Positions 35,170 to 43,346 of a DNA stretch of 64,000 bases are shown one piece after another; position 1 is the stretch's first letter; every line of letters starts with the position of its first letter. The notes under the pieces are model-generated. The model saw nothing but the letters and a program-made list of their open reading frames with translations, was not told the DNA's origin and did no database searches. Both the position numbers and the translations under genes were made by a program. The stretch comes from Ruegeria sp. A3M17 (lineage in GTDB: Bacteria; Pseudomonadota; Alphaproteobacteria; Rhodobacterales; Rhodobacteraceae): positions 62,001 to 126,000 of the forward strand of contig NZ_QOCF01000035.1 in assembly GCF_003318255.1 (NCBI RefSeq), in the 5' to 3' direction.

Positions 35170-35856
35170 ATGCCAATCACAACCTGCATTTTCGATGCGT
35201 ATGGAACGCTGTTTGACGTGGCCGCCGCCGCGCGGCAAGCAGCCGGGGAACCGGGCTTTGAGAAACTGCAACAGAAATGGCCCGAACTCGCCAATCATTG
35301 GCGCCTGAAACAATTGCAGTACACCTGGCTGCGCGCGGTCACGGATGCTCACGCGGATTTCTGGGATGTCACGCAGGATGGCCTCGACTGGGCGCTTGAG
35401 GCGACTGAGCTGGACGGCGACGCAGAGCTGCGGCAGCGGTTGCTGGATCTCTACTGGGAATTGCAGTCCTATCCGGAAGTTCCGGAAATGCTGCGCGCAT
35501 TGAAATCGGGTGGATTGCAAACAGCGATCTTGTCGAACGGCTCACCACCGATGCTGGATGGCGCGGTCCAGTCTGCGGGTATCGGAGAGGTTTTGGACGA
35601 TGTGTTGTCGGTGGAAAGCGTCGGCGTGTTCAAGCCGGACTCGCGTGTCTACGACCTTGTGCCAGAGCGTTTCCGCTGTGCCCGCGACGAGGTGCTGTTC
35701 GTCAGTTCAAACGGCTGGGACGCGGCCGGTGCCAGCGGGTATGGCTTTGTAACCGCCTGGGTCAATCGCGCCGGGGAACCGATGGACCGCTTGCCATGGA
35801 AACCTGCGCATGTACTGTCCGACCTGACGACGATTCCGCAACTGGCTGGACTTTAA
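35170..35856 (+). CDS. L-2-haloacid dehalogenase (HAD type II)
   Basis: Hydrolyses L-2-haloacids to D-2-hydroxyacids. From ATG 35170 (AGGAGG site) the protein has 228 residues, the usual size. All catalytic residues of L-DEX can be placed: nucleophile Asp9 in IFDAYGTLFD, Thr13, halide-site Arg45, Ser122-Asn123 (LSNGSP), Lys155 in FKPDSRVY with Tyr161, and Ser179/Asn181/Asp184 in SSNGWDAAG. The conserved set is complete, so it should be active. The TAA stop shares its last A with the ATG of the next gene. Confidence 0.93.
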   Translation: MPITTCIFDAYGTLFDVAAAARQAAGEPGFEKLQQKWPELANHWRLKQLQYTWLRAVTDAHADFWDVTQDGLDWALEATELDGDAELRQRLLDLYWELQSYPEVPEMLRALKSGGLQTAILSNGSPPMLDGAVQSAGIGEVLDDVLSVESVGVFKPDSRVYDLVPERFRCARDEVLFVSSNGWDAAGASGYGFVTAWVNRAGEPMDRLPWKPAHVLSDLTTIPQLAGL

Positions 35857-36683
35857 TGGCATTTTTCACTTCGTCAGATGACAGGCGTCTTTTTTTCGAG
35901 GACACCGGCTCTGGTGCACCTGTCCTTTGCCTTGCTGGGTTGACCCGCAACAGCAAGGATTTTTCGTTCCTCACGCCGCATCTGGGCGACATGCGGGTAA
36001 TTGCGATGGATTACCGCGGTCGCGGACGCTCGGACCATGACCCGGACTTCATGAACTATAACGTCCTTCGCGAATCTCGAGACGCGATCGAGTTGCTGGA
36101 CCATCTTGGTTTGGACCGTGTGAATGTCATAGGCACGTCGCGTGGGGGACTGATTGCCATGGCGTTAGCCGCCAGCCATCCCGAACGGTTGTTGAGCGTT
36201 GTTCTGAACGACGTCGGTCCGGTGCTGGAACCATCGGGCATCACCAAGATCATGGAATATGTCGGCAAACAGCCCGTGTCCAAAACATACGACCTGGCGG
36301 CGCGCGCGCTGCAACACGTCATGGAACCTCAGTTCCCCGGTGTGCCACTTGAGCGTTGGCGGCAGCAGGCGGAAGTCCAGTTCGATGAAACGGCTGATGG
36401 ACTGACACTCAGCTATGACCCTGCGTTGCGCACAGCGCTTTTGGAACAGGCCGGTGCTGGGCCTGCCCCCGACCTGTGGCCACTCTTTGACGCGCTGCAG
36501 GGCATTCCGACAGGCGTCCTGCGCGGCGAGAATTCGGACGTTCTGGGCAAAGACACGCTGACTGAAATGCACAATCGCCATCCCAATCTTATATCGGCAG
36601 AATTACCCGACCGTGGTCACCCGCCATTTCTGGACGAACCACAGTCGATTGAACTCATTCGCAAGGTACTGGTCACCGCATGA
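35856..36683 (+). CDS. Alpha/beta hydrolase
   Basis: 275 residues, starting at ATG 35856 inside the TAATG junction with the dehalogenase gene, so translation is coupled. The nucleophile elbow is GTSRGG, with the oxyanion region GLTRNSKDF (HG-like), an Asp on strand 7 and the final His in DRGHPPFLD. The family includes esterases, lactonases and haloalkane dehalogenases; the exact substrate is unknown. Its four-base overlap with the dehydratase behind it puts it in the same operon. Confidence 0.88.
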   Translation: MAFFTSSDDRRLFFEDTGSGAPVLCLAGLTRNSKDFSFLTPHLGDMRVIAMDYRGRGRSDHDPDFMNYNVLRESRDAIELLDHLGLDRVNVIGTSRGGLIAMALAASHPERLLSVVLNDVGPVLEPSGITKIMEYVGKQPVSKTYDLAARALQHVMEPQFPGVPLERWRQQAEVQFDETADGLTLSYDPALRTALLEQAGAGPAPDLWPLFDALQGIPTGVLRGENSDVLGKDTLTEMHNRHPNLISAELPDRGHPPFLDEPQSIELIRKVLVTA

Positions 36684-37654
36684 GCACACTTGAAATGATC
36701 GAGGCCGCCGCTGAGCGACTCAAAGGGCATGTTCGCGAGACGCCGATTCTGACATCGCCGTTTCTGGATGAAATAGCGGGACGCCGCGTGCTGGTGAAAC
36801 CCGAGTGTTTGCAACATACCGGCAGCTTTAAGTTTCGCGGGGCCTGGTCGGCCATATCGGCCCTTGGTGATGCGGACCGGCAGCGCGGTGTCATCGCCTA
36901 TTCCTCGGGCAATCATGCGCAGGGCGTGGCCTATGCGGCCGCACAGCACGGGATTTCGTCGGTCATCGTCATGCCCTCTGACGCACCGCAGCTAAAAATT
37001 GACAACACCCGCGCGTTGGGGGGTGAGGTTGTCTTGTACGACCGCGCGAACGAAAGCCGCGAAGAGATTGGCGAGGCGTTGGCGTCCCAACGCGGCCTGA
37101 CCCTGATCCGACCTTACGACGAACCGTTGGTCATCGCAGGTCAGGGCACCGTCGGGCTGGAACTGGCGCGGCAGGCGGCCGAAATGGGCGTCGAAACGGC
37201 AGACGTTCTGGTGTGTTGCGGTGGCGGCGGGTTGACCTCGGGCATTGCGCTGGCATTGGAAGGTCACTCGCCGTGGCTGCGGACCCGCCCGTGCGAACCT
37301 CAGGGGTTCGATGACGTCAAACGGTCTTTGGCCACGGGGCATATCCAAAGCAACAACGCCGCATCGGGCAATATCTGCGATGCAATCCTAACGCCGCAAC
37401 CGGGCCAAATCACTTTTCCGATCCTGGATAGGCTGTGCGGTCCGGGCTTGTCAGTGTCCGAGGAAGATGCGCTGCGCGCCATGGCGCAGGCATTTTTGCG
37501 TCTCAAGATCGTGCTGGAACCAGGCGGGGCGGTGTCGCTTGCCTCGGCCCTGTATCGCGCGGAAGAAATCGAAGGCGATGCAGTGATCGTGGTGGCATCG
37601 GGCGGCAACGCTGACCCCGAAGTCTTTGGAAAAGCGCTGGAATACCTGACCTGA
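36680..37654 (+). CDS. Threonine/serine dehydratase-type PLP enzyme
   Basis: 324 residues, fold type II PLP enzyme. The Schiff-base lysine is in GSFKFRGA (Lys51), the substrate loop is SSGNHAQGVAYAA, and the PLP-phosphate loop is CGGGGLTSGI. It lacks the C-terminal regulatory domain of biosynthetic IlvA, so it is of the catabolic / 3-hydroxyaspartate-dehydratase size. The reaction should be removal of ammonia from a beta-hydroxy amino acid; the exact substrate is not predictable. The start overlaps the hydrolase by four bases (ATGA). Confidence 0.88.
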   Translation: MSTLEMIEAAAERLKGHVRETPILTSPFLDEIAGRRVLVKPECLQHTGSFKFRGAWSAISALGDADRQRGVIAYSSGNHAQGVAYAAAQHGISSVIVMPSDAPQLKIDNTRALGGEVVLYDRANESREEIGEALASQRGLTLIRPYDEPLVIAGQGTVGLELARQAAEMGVETADVLVCCGGGGLTSGIALALEGHSPWLRTRPCEPQGFDDVKRSLATGHIQSNNAASGNICDAILTPQPGQITFPILDRLCGPGLSVSEEDALRAMAQAFLRLKIVLEPGGAVSLASALYRAEEIEGDAVIVVASGGNADPEVFGKALEYLT

Positions 37655-37713
37655 CAAGTCGTTCAGGCTGGGGCAACCTGACATGTGGGCGTATGACGCC
37701 AGGGGATTGAGTC

Positions 37714-38502
37714 GTGCAGATCGCAGACATTGGAAACGTTCAAATCCACTATCGGATCGATGGTGATCCAGACGGCGCGCCAATTGTGTTTGCCAATTCT
37801 TTGGGAACCGATCTGCGGCTTTGGGACGATGTGTTGCCGCACCTGCCTGCAGGGCTGCGTGTGATCCGCTTTGACAAGCGCGGGCATGGTCTTTCGTCGC
37901 AACCCCCGGCCCCCTATTCGATGGGTGCGCTTGTGCGGGACGTGGAAGGATTGCTTGATTTTCTAGAAGTGCGAGATTGCGTGTTTGTCGGCCTTTCGAT
38001 CGGCGGTTTGATCGGACAAGGTTTGGCCGTCAAACGCCTGGATCAGGTCCGCGCCTTGGTGCTGTCCAACACCGCAGCCAAGATCGGTATCCCTTCGATC
38101 TGGCAGGACCGCATGGACGCGATACGAAAGGGCGGGATCGAGGCCCTGGCTGATGCAACCATGGAGCGCTGGTTCTCAAAGACGTTTCGCGCATCACCCA
38201 GGCATCTGCTTTGGCGCAACATGATGGTGCGTCAGCCGGTGGATGGCTATCTGGGCTGCTGCGCGGCAATCTCCGGCACAGATTTCTACACCCCCACCAG
38301 CGGCCTGCGCCTGCCGACCCTCGGCATCGCTGGCAGCGAGGACGGATCGACCCCGCCGGATCTTGTGCGGGAAACCGTTGACCTGATCCCCGGCTCTCGG
38401 TTCGAGCTGATGCGACGCGCTGGACACTTGCCTTGCGTTGAACAACCGGCAGAATACGCGGAATTGCTGCACAGCTTTCTGACCGAAATCGGACATGTTT
38501 GA
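37714..38502 (+). CDS. pcaD: 3-oxoadipate enol-lactonase-like hydrolase
   Basis: 262 residues from GTG 37714. Alpha/beta hydrolase with the PcaD-type N-terminus (DGDPDGAPIVFANSLGTDLRLWDDVLPHL), the nucleophile elbow GLSIGG, and the final His block RAGHLPCVEQPAEYAELL, which is characteristic of 3-oxoadipate enol-lactonase. That enzyme opens the lactone in the beta-ketoadipate pathway for aromatic compounds. None of the other pca genes is in the window, so the protein may have a related lactonase role in this cluster. Confidence 0.82.
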   Translation: MQIADIGNVQIHYRIDGDPDGAPIVFANSLGTDLRLWDDVLPHLPAGLRVIRFDKRGHGLSSQPPAPYSMGALVRDVEGLLDFLEVRDCVFVGLSIGGLIGQGLAVKRLDQVRALVLSNTAAKIGIPSIWQDRMDAIRKGGIEALADATMERWFSKTFRASPRHLLWRNMMVRQPVDGYLGCCAAISGTDFYTPTSGLRLPTLGIAGSEDGSTPPDLVRETVDLIPGSRFELMRRAGHLPCVEQPAEYAELLHSFLTEIGHV

Positions 38503-38514
38503 AGGAGCCTTGGT

Positions 38515-39231
38515 TTGGCCGATCTTCTATTAGTCCATGGGTCCTGCCACGGTGCCTGGTGTTGGCGCGATCTTATCCCAGCGTTGGAAGCGCTGGGGCA
38601 CGAGGTCCGCGCCATTGATCTGCCCAGCCACGGCTCGGATCCGACGCCCGTTGCCGATGTGACGTTGGACAGCTGTCGCGACACAATTTTGGATGCGACC
38701 TCGCCCAATACAATCATTGTCGGTCATTCCTGGGGTGGCTACCCGATCAGTGCTGCGGCAGAGGCGGAGCCAGATACCATGCGCGCCCTTGTCTACCTTG
38801 CCGCCTACGTCCCGCAGGATGGTCTTTCGATGGTGGAAATGCGCAAACGATCGCCCCGGCAGACGATCCATGATGCGGTCGAAAAATCAACGGACGGCCT
38901 CTCGTATACGGTTGTACCAAGCAAGGTGCATGATCTGTTCTACCACGACTGCCCACCCGAAACCGTGCCATTCGCATTTGCGCGTTTGTGCCCGCAAGCC
39001 ATCGCACCGCAGGACACCCCCCTGCGCCTGACCGGCAATTTCGACCGGGTTCCCAAGGCATATATCCGGACAACCGATGACCGGACGATCCCGACCGAAT
39101 ACCAGGAACAGATGAGCCGCAGCGCCCCCGCGACGATGCGTCATACGATTGACACGTCGCATTCCCCGTTCTTTGCACAACCGCAAAAGCTGGCTGAATT
39201 GTTGGACAAAATCGCAAAAGACCTGCCTTGA
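38515..39231 (+). CDS. Alpha/beta hydrolase (methyl-esterase / hydroxynitrile-lyase-like group)
   Basis: 238 residues from TTG 38515, which has GAAGGAG at good spacing. The N-terminal LLLVHGSCHGAWCW and the elbow GHSWGG, together with SxxTYxxxPx... and the closing HxPFFAQP block (DTSHSPFFAQPQ), are the pattern of the plant-type methylesterase / hydroxynitrile-lyase / EstC-like group. Such proteins hydrolyse small esters. It is the third hydrolase in a row and is 12 bases after the PcaD-like gene, so it is in the same operon. Confidence 0.85.
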   Translation: MADLLLVHGSCHGAWCWRDLIPALEALGHEVRAIDLPSHGSDPTPVADVTLDSCRDTILDATSPNTIIVGHSWGGYPISAAAEAEPDTMRALVYLAAYVPQDGLSMVEMRKRSPRQTIHDAVEKSTDGLSYTVVPSKVHDLFYHDCPPETVPFAFARLCPQAIAPQDTPLRLTGNFDRVPKAYIRTTDDRTIPTEYQEQMSRSAPATMRHTIDTSHSPFFAQPQKLAELLDKIAKDLP

Positions 39232-39310
39232 TCACAGGTCTGAGCGCCCCCCTTACAACCTGCATTTTCTGCGGGTAAGGTCCGCCCAAATTCTCATCCT
39301 CGCGGTTCAA

Positions 39311-40510
39311 ATGCGTCTTCCCTTTTTCTTCGTCCTTCTCACGGTCATGATCGACGCCATGGGCATCGGCCTTGTCCTTCCTATCATGCCTGAACTGATC
39401 GTCGAGGTTCAGGGCGGCACGTTGGCGACGGCTGCGATCTGGGGTGGCATCCTCAGCACCGCGTTTGCAGCAATGCAGTTCGTGTTCGGGCCAGTTCTGG
39501 GTAACCTTTCGGATGCTTACGGGCGACGGGTGGTATTGTTGGTCTCGCTGTTCGTCATGTCACTGGATTACGTCGTCATGGCGCTTGCGGGCAGCATCTG
39601 GTTGCTGTTGGCCGGGCGCATCGTCGGAGGCATTACAGCGGCCACGCATGCAACGGCGGCGGCCTTCATGGCCGATGTGTCGAAACCCCACGAAAAGGCT
39701 GCAAACTTTGGTCTATTGGGCGCAGCGTTTGGGGTCGGGTTTGTGTTCGGCCCAGTACTTGGTGGGTTGCTGAGCGAATATGGCACACGTGCACCATTTT
39801 GGGCTGCCGCAGGTTTGTCTGCCCTGGCCTTCGTCATCGGTGCATGTGTCATGCCCGAGACGGTCACCGACAAGACACGCCGGGCCTTCAGCCTGCGTCG
39901 GGCAAACCCAGTGAACTCGCTGCGCGCGATTGCTGCGTTGCCCGGTATCCGGCCGATGCTGTGGGTCTATCTCCTGTACTCTATCTCGATCTATGTCTAC
40001 CCGGCAATTTGGGCGTATTTCACAACCGAGCGGTTTGGCTGGTCGCCACAAATGATCGGCGTGTCACTGGGCGTCTACGGAATCGGCATGGCGGCCGTTC
40101 AGGGTGGCCTGATCCGGCCCGCAACCAAATACTTGGGTGAACGCGTCACAATCATCTACGGTATGGCGTTCGAGCTGTTTAGCTTTTTTCTTCTGGCCTT
40201 CCTGACCAATGGGATCATTGCCCTGATGCTGATCCCAATCACCGCGATCGGAGCGGTTGTGACCCCTGCCCTGCAGGCCCTTATGTCGCGCAAGACGCCT
40301 GACTCGCAACAGGGTGAACTGCAGGGTGTGCTGACATCCTTGCACGCTTTGTCGATGGTCATCGCACCGTTGCTCATGACCAGCGTGTTCGCACAGTTCA
40401 TCAAACCCGACGCGGCGATCTACCTGCCGGGCGCGCCATTCCTCTTGGCATTCGTCATGATGGTGATCTGTCTTCTTGTGTTTTCCCGTTCACGTGGGGT
40501 CATGGCATAA
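39311..40510 (+). CDS. MFS transporter of the TetA-like drug-export family
   Basis: 399 residues from ATG 39311 and about 12 membrane helices. The loop-2/3 signature G-x-x-x-D-x-x-G-R-R appears as GNLSDAYGRRVVLL, and the N-terminal FFFVLLTVMIDAMGIGLVLPIMPELI is the TetA/multidrug-1 type. It probably exports small amphipathic molecules or products of the neighbouring hydrolases by proton antiport. It is 79 bases after the third hydrolase and 81 before the dehydrogenase gene, so it could be in the same run. Confidence 0.9.
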   Translation: MRLPFFFVLLTVMIDAMGIGLVLPIMPELIVEVQGGTLATAAIWGGILSTAFAAMQFVFGPVLGNLSDAYGRRVVLLVSLFVMSLDYVVMALAGSIWLLLAGRIVGGITAATHATAAAFMADVSKPHEKAANFGLLGAAFGVGFVFGPVLGGLLSEYGTRAPFWAAAGLSALAFVIGACVMPETVTDKTRRAFSLRRANPVNSLRAIAALPGIRPMLWVYLLYSISIYVYPAIWAYFTTERFGWSPQMIGVSLGVYGIGMAAVQGGLIRPATKYLGERVTIIYGMAFELFSFFLLAFLTNGIIALMLIPITAIGAVVTPALQALMSRKTPDSQQGELQGVLTSLHALSMVIAPLLMTSVFAQFIKPDAAIYLPGAPFLLAFVMMVICLLVFSRSRGVMA

Positions 40511-40591
40511 CTACGACATCCCTTTGACGGATTCCGCCTTGCAGCGTCCCCATAAGCGCGCCACCGTAGCGCAAAGGGAGAGAGGGACAGC

Positions 40592-41686
40592 ATGCAAACC
40601 ATCAAAGCCGCCGTGTGCCGGGCGTTCGGCGAACCTCTGATCATCGAAGACATTCAAATCGCACCGCCCAAGTCAGATGAGGTCGAGGTGACGTTGGATG
40701 CGGTGGCAATTTGCCATTCGGACATTTCATTTGCCGGTGGTGCGTGGGGCGGACACCTTCCTGCCGTCTATGGGCACGAGGCTGCGGGCATTATCACTGC
40801 GGTCGGCGACTCGGCAGGTGAATTTCAGGTCGGAGACCCGGTTGTCGTTACCCTGATTCGGGCATGTGGCTCGTGCCCCTCTTGCGCGGGGGGGAAACCA
40901 ACTGTCTGCGAAACGCCTTATGACAAGGTCAACGGGCCGTTGCGCACAGCAGATGGCGGACCACTGGAGCAGGCTATGGCCTGCGGAGCCTTTGCAGAAA
41001 AGGTTGTGGTCAGCCACCGGCAGATTGTCAAAATACCACAGTCGATGCCCAAAGACGTCGCCAGCTTGCTGTCCTGCGGCGTGATCACGGGCGTCGGCGC
41101 CGCCGTCAACGCCGCCGGGCTGCGGCCCGGACAGGATGTGGTGGTGATCGGTGCCGGAGGTGTCGGGCTGAACGCAATTCAGGGCGCCCGCATCGCCGGT
41201 GCACGCCGCATTGTGGCCGTGGACATCACCGAAGAGAAGCTGGCCATTGCCAAGGAATTTGGCGCGACCCACGGCGTTTTGGCCGATCAGAAAGCCCCCT
41301 GGAAGGCCGCCTACAAGGCGCTTGGGGGTCGCGGCGCGGACGCCGTGTTGATCACTGTCGGCGCGATTCCTGCCTACGATCAGGCCCCTCGTTACTTAGG
41401 CCCGGGTGGCAAGGCGGTAATGATCGGGATGCCGCATTCTGGAGATATGGCAAGCTACGAGCCGGTGGTTCTGGCCGCGCTGGGTCAGGGTTTGATCGGA
41501 TCAAAAATGGGCGATGTTGTCATTCAGCGGGATATTCCGTGGATGATCGACCTTTACGATCAGGGACGCCTGAAACTGGATGAACTGATCTCGGGCCGAT
41601 GGTCGCTGTCGCAGATCAACGAAGCGATCGAGGACACCAAAACCGGATCCGCCAAGCGTAACGTGATCGTTTTCGACAGGGATTAA
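40592..41686 (+). CDS. Zinc-dependent alcohol dehydrogenase (MDR superfamily)
   Basis: 364 residues. Catalytic zinc residues Cys (in AICHSDISF) and His-Glu (YGHEAAG) are present, with the structural zinc loop CGSCPSCAGGKPTVC (four Cys). The NAD-binding motif is VVIGAGGVGLNAIQGA. This arrangement fits class III-type alcohol and S-(hydroxymethyl)glutathione dehydrogenases and their relatives that use NAD. The GAGGGACAG site precedes the ATG. It is 24 bases ahead of the enolase-superfamily gene, suggesting one transcript. Confidence 0.88.
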   Translation: MQTIKAAVCRAFGEPLIIEDIQIAPPKSDEVEVTLDAVAICHSDISFAGGAWGGHLPAVYGHEAAGIITAVGDSAGEFQVGDPVVVTLIRACGSCPSCAGGKPTVCETPYDKVNGPLRTADGGPLEQAMACGAFAEKVVVSHRQIVKIPQSMPKDVASLLSCGVITGVGAAVNAAGLRPGQDVVVIGAGGVGLNAIQGARIAGARRIVAVDITEEKLAIAKEFGATHGVLADQKAPWKAAYKALGGRGADAVLITVGAIPAYDQAPRYLGPGGKAVMIGMPHSGDMASYEPVVLAALGQGLIGSKMGDVVIQRDIPWMIDLYDQGRLKLDELISGRWSLSQINEAIEDTKTGSAKRNVIVFDRD

Positions 41687-41710
41687 CCCGGCAGGGCAGG
41701 AGACCACCTG

Positions 41711-42943
41711 ATGAAACTGCAAGACCTCGACATCATTGTCACAGCCCCTCCTGCGCCCGGATGGGGCGGGCGGTATTGGATACTGGTTAAAGTCACAACC
41801 GATACCGGGATCACGGGCTGGGGGGAATGCTATGCATCCTCGGTTGGCCCCGAGGCGATGCGCCATGTCATTCGGGACGTGTTTGAACGGCACATGCTGG
41901 GAGAGAACCCCGAAAACATCGAGCTGATGTTCCGCCGAGCATACTCCAGCGGGTTTACACAGCGTCCCGATCTGACGGTCATGGGCGCCTTTTCAGGACT
42001 GGAAATCGCCTGCTGGGACATCCTAGGCAAGGATCGCGACCGCCCGGTCTATGCCTTGCTTGGGGGGCTGGTGAACGAACGCATTCGAGCCTACACCTAC
42101 CTATACCCCCTGCCTCAACATAACCTGAACGATTTCTGGACGTCGCCTGAACAAGCGGGCGAATGTGCCGCTGAAATGGTCCGTCGCGGGTTCACAGCCG
42201 TCAAGTTTGACCCCGCCGGGCCTTACACTGTTCGGGGCGGGCACATGCCTGCGATGTCCGATATCTCGATGTCTGTTGCGTTCTGCAAAGCGATCCGAGA
42301 GGCCGTGGGCGACAAAGCCGATCTGCTGTTCGGCACCCACGGCCAGTTCAACACCGCGGGCGCAATCCGATTGGGTCAGGCACTTGAACCCTATTCACCG
42401 CTTTGGTTCGAAGAACCGACACCTCCGGACATGATCGAAGACATGGCTCGTGTCGCGCGAAACGTTCGGATCCCGGTCGCAACCGGTGAACGCATGACCA
42501 CCAAGGCCGAATTCGCGGCCGTTTTGCGGGCTGGGGCGGCGGAAATCCTCCAACCAGCGCTGGGTCGTGCCGGCGGGATTTGGGAGATGAAGAAAGTGGC
42601 CGCAATCGCCGAAGTCTTCAACGCCCAGATGGCCCCACATTTGTACGCCGGTCCGGTTGAATGGGCCGCCAATATCCATCTGGCCGCCTCCATCCCCAAC
42701 CTGCTGCTGCTTGAGACCATAGACACGGCGTTTCACGATCAACTCATCAACAGCTCATTGCAGGTTGAGGCCGGATTTGTCCCTGCGCCGACCGCACCCG
42801 GCCTTGGTATCGAGGTGAACGAAGATCTTGCCCGGGCGCACCCTTTCAACGGTGACGGCCTGCATCTGCAGATGCAGGAAGAGCCCTGTGATTACGTGAA
42901 CGGAAACGCCTTTCAAGGTGGTGCCCCTGCAACCGAGGGGTGA
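41711..42943 (+). CDS. Mandelate racemase / muconate lactonizing enzyme family protein
   Basis: 410 residues, enolase superfamily. The N-terminal capping domain covers about residues 1-125, followed by the barrel. The metal ligands and general bases are suggested by VKFDPAG (in place of the MR K-x-K), the Glu in FEEPTPPD, Glu in TGERMTT, and His in MAPHLYAGP. The pattern looks closest to the galactonate/rhamnonate-dehydratase-like subgroup, with acid-sugar dehydration as the likely chemistry. The adjacent dehydrogenase would fit a sugar-acid or hydroxy-acid pathway. Substrate not predictable. Confidence 0.84.
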   Translation: MKLQDLDIIVTAPPAPGWGGRYWILVKVTTDTGITGWGECYASSVGPEAMRHVIRDVFERHMLGENPENIELMFRRAYSSGFTQRPDLTVMGAFSGLEIACWDILGKDRDRPVYALLGGLVNERIRAYTYLYPLPQHNLNDFWTSPEQAGECAAEMVRRGFTAVKFDPAGPYTVRGGHMPAMSDISMSVAFCKAIREAVGDKADLLFGTHGQFNTAGAIRLGQALEPYSPLWFEEPTPPDMIEDMARVARNVRIPVATGERMTTKAEFAAVLRAGAAEILQPALGRAGGIWEMKKVAAIAEVFNAQMAPHLYAGPVEWAANIHLAASIPNLLLLETIDTAFHDQLINSSLQVEAGFVPAPTAPGLGIEVNEDLARAHPFNGDGLHLQMQEEPCDYVNGNAFQGGAPATEG

Positions 42944-42983
42944 CAACCCATTAGATCTTGGGGCACATTGACCCAACCCATAG

Positions 42984-43343
42984 ATGTTAAACAGGCCACG
43001 CGTGACACTTGAAGACGAACAAACCGAACAAACCGAAGCTGCGCTATCTGAAATGAAAGAAAGCGCGGCTCGGGCCTCTGCGTTTCTGAAAACGCTCGCG
43101 CATGAGGGTCGGTTGATGATCTTGTGCCATCTGGCCGACGGCGAAAAATCCGTGGGTGAGTTGAAGGCCTTGTTGCGTATCCGTCAGGCTGCAGTCAGTC
43201 AGATGCTGGCGCGCCTACGCGCTGAAAACATTGTTGCAACGCGCAGGGACGGAAAGTCCATCTATTACTCGCTGAACAACGACGGTGCGGCGCAGGTGAT
43301 CGCCGTTCTTTACGATATGTTCTGCAGCCCCGACAGCGAATAA
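42984..43343 (+). CDS. ArsR-family regulator of the SqrR/BigR persulfide-sensor type
   Basis: 119 residues with a winged helix-turn-helix (ADGEKSVGELKALLRIRQAAVSQMLARLRAENIVATRRDGKSIYYSL). It lacks the metal-binding motif ELCVCDL of arsenic sensors. It has exactly two cysteines, Cys48 in MILCHL and Cys114 in YDMFC, 66 residues apart; this equals the Cys41-Cys107 spacing of R. capsulatus SqrR and that of BigR, which form a tetrasulfide/disulfide to sense reactive sulfur. No sqr, ETHE1-type dioxygenase or rhodanese lies next to it, so its target is elsewhere or is the neighbouring genes. It is 40 bases after the enolase-family gene. Confidence 0.88.
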   Translation: MLNRPRVTLEDEQTEQTEAALSEMKESAARASAFLKTLAHEGRLMILCHLADGEKSVGELKALLRIRQAAVSQMLARLRAENIVATRRDGKSIYYSLNNDGAAQVIAVLYDMFCSPDSE

Positions 43344-43346
43344 CGC

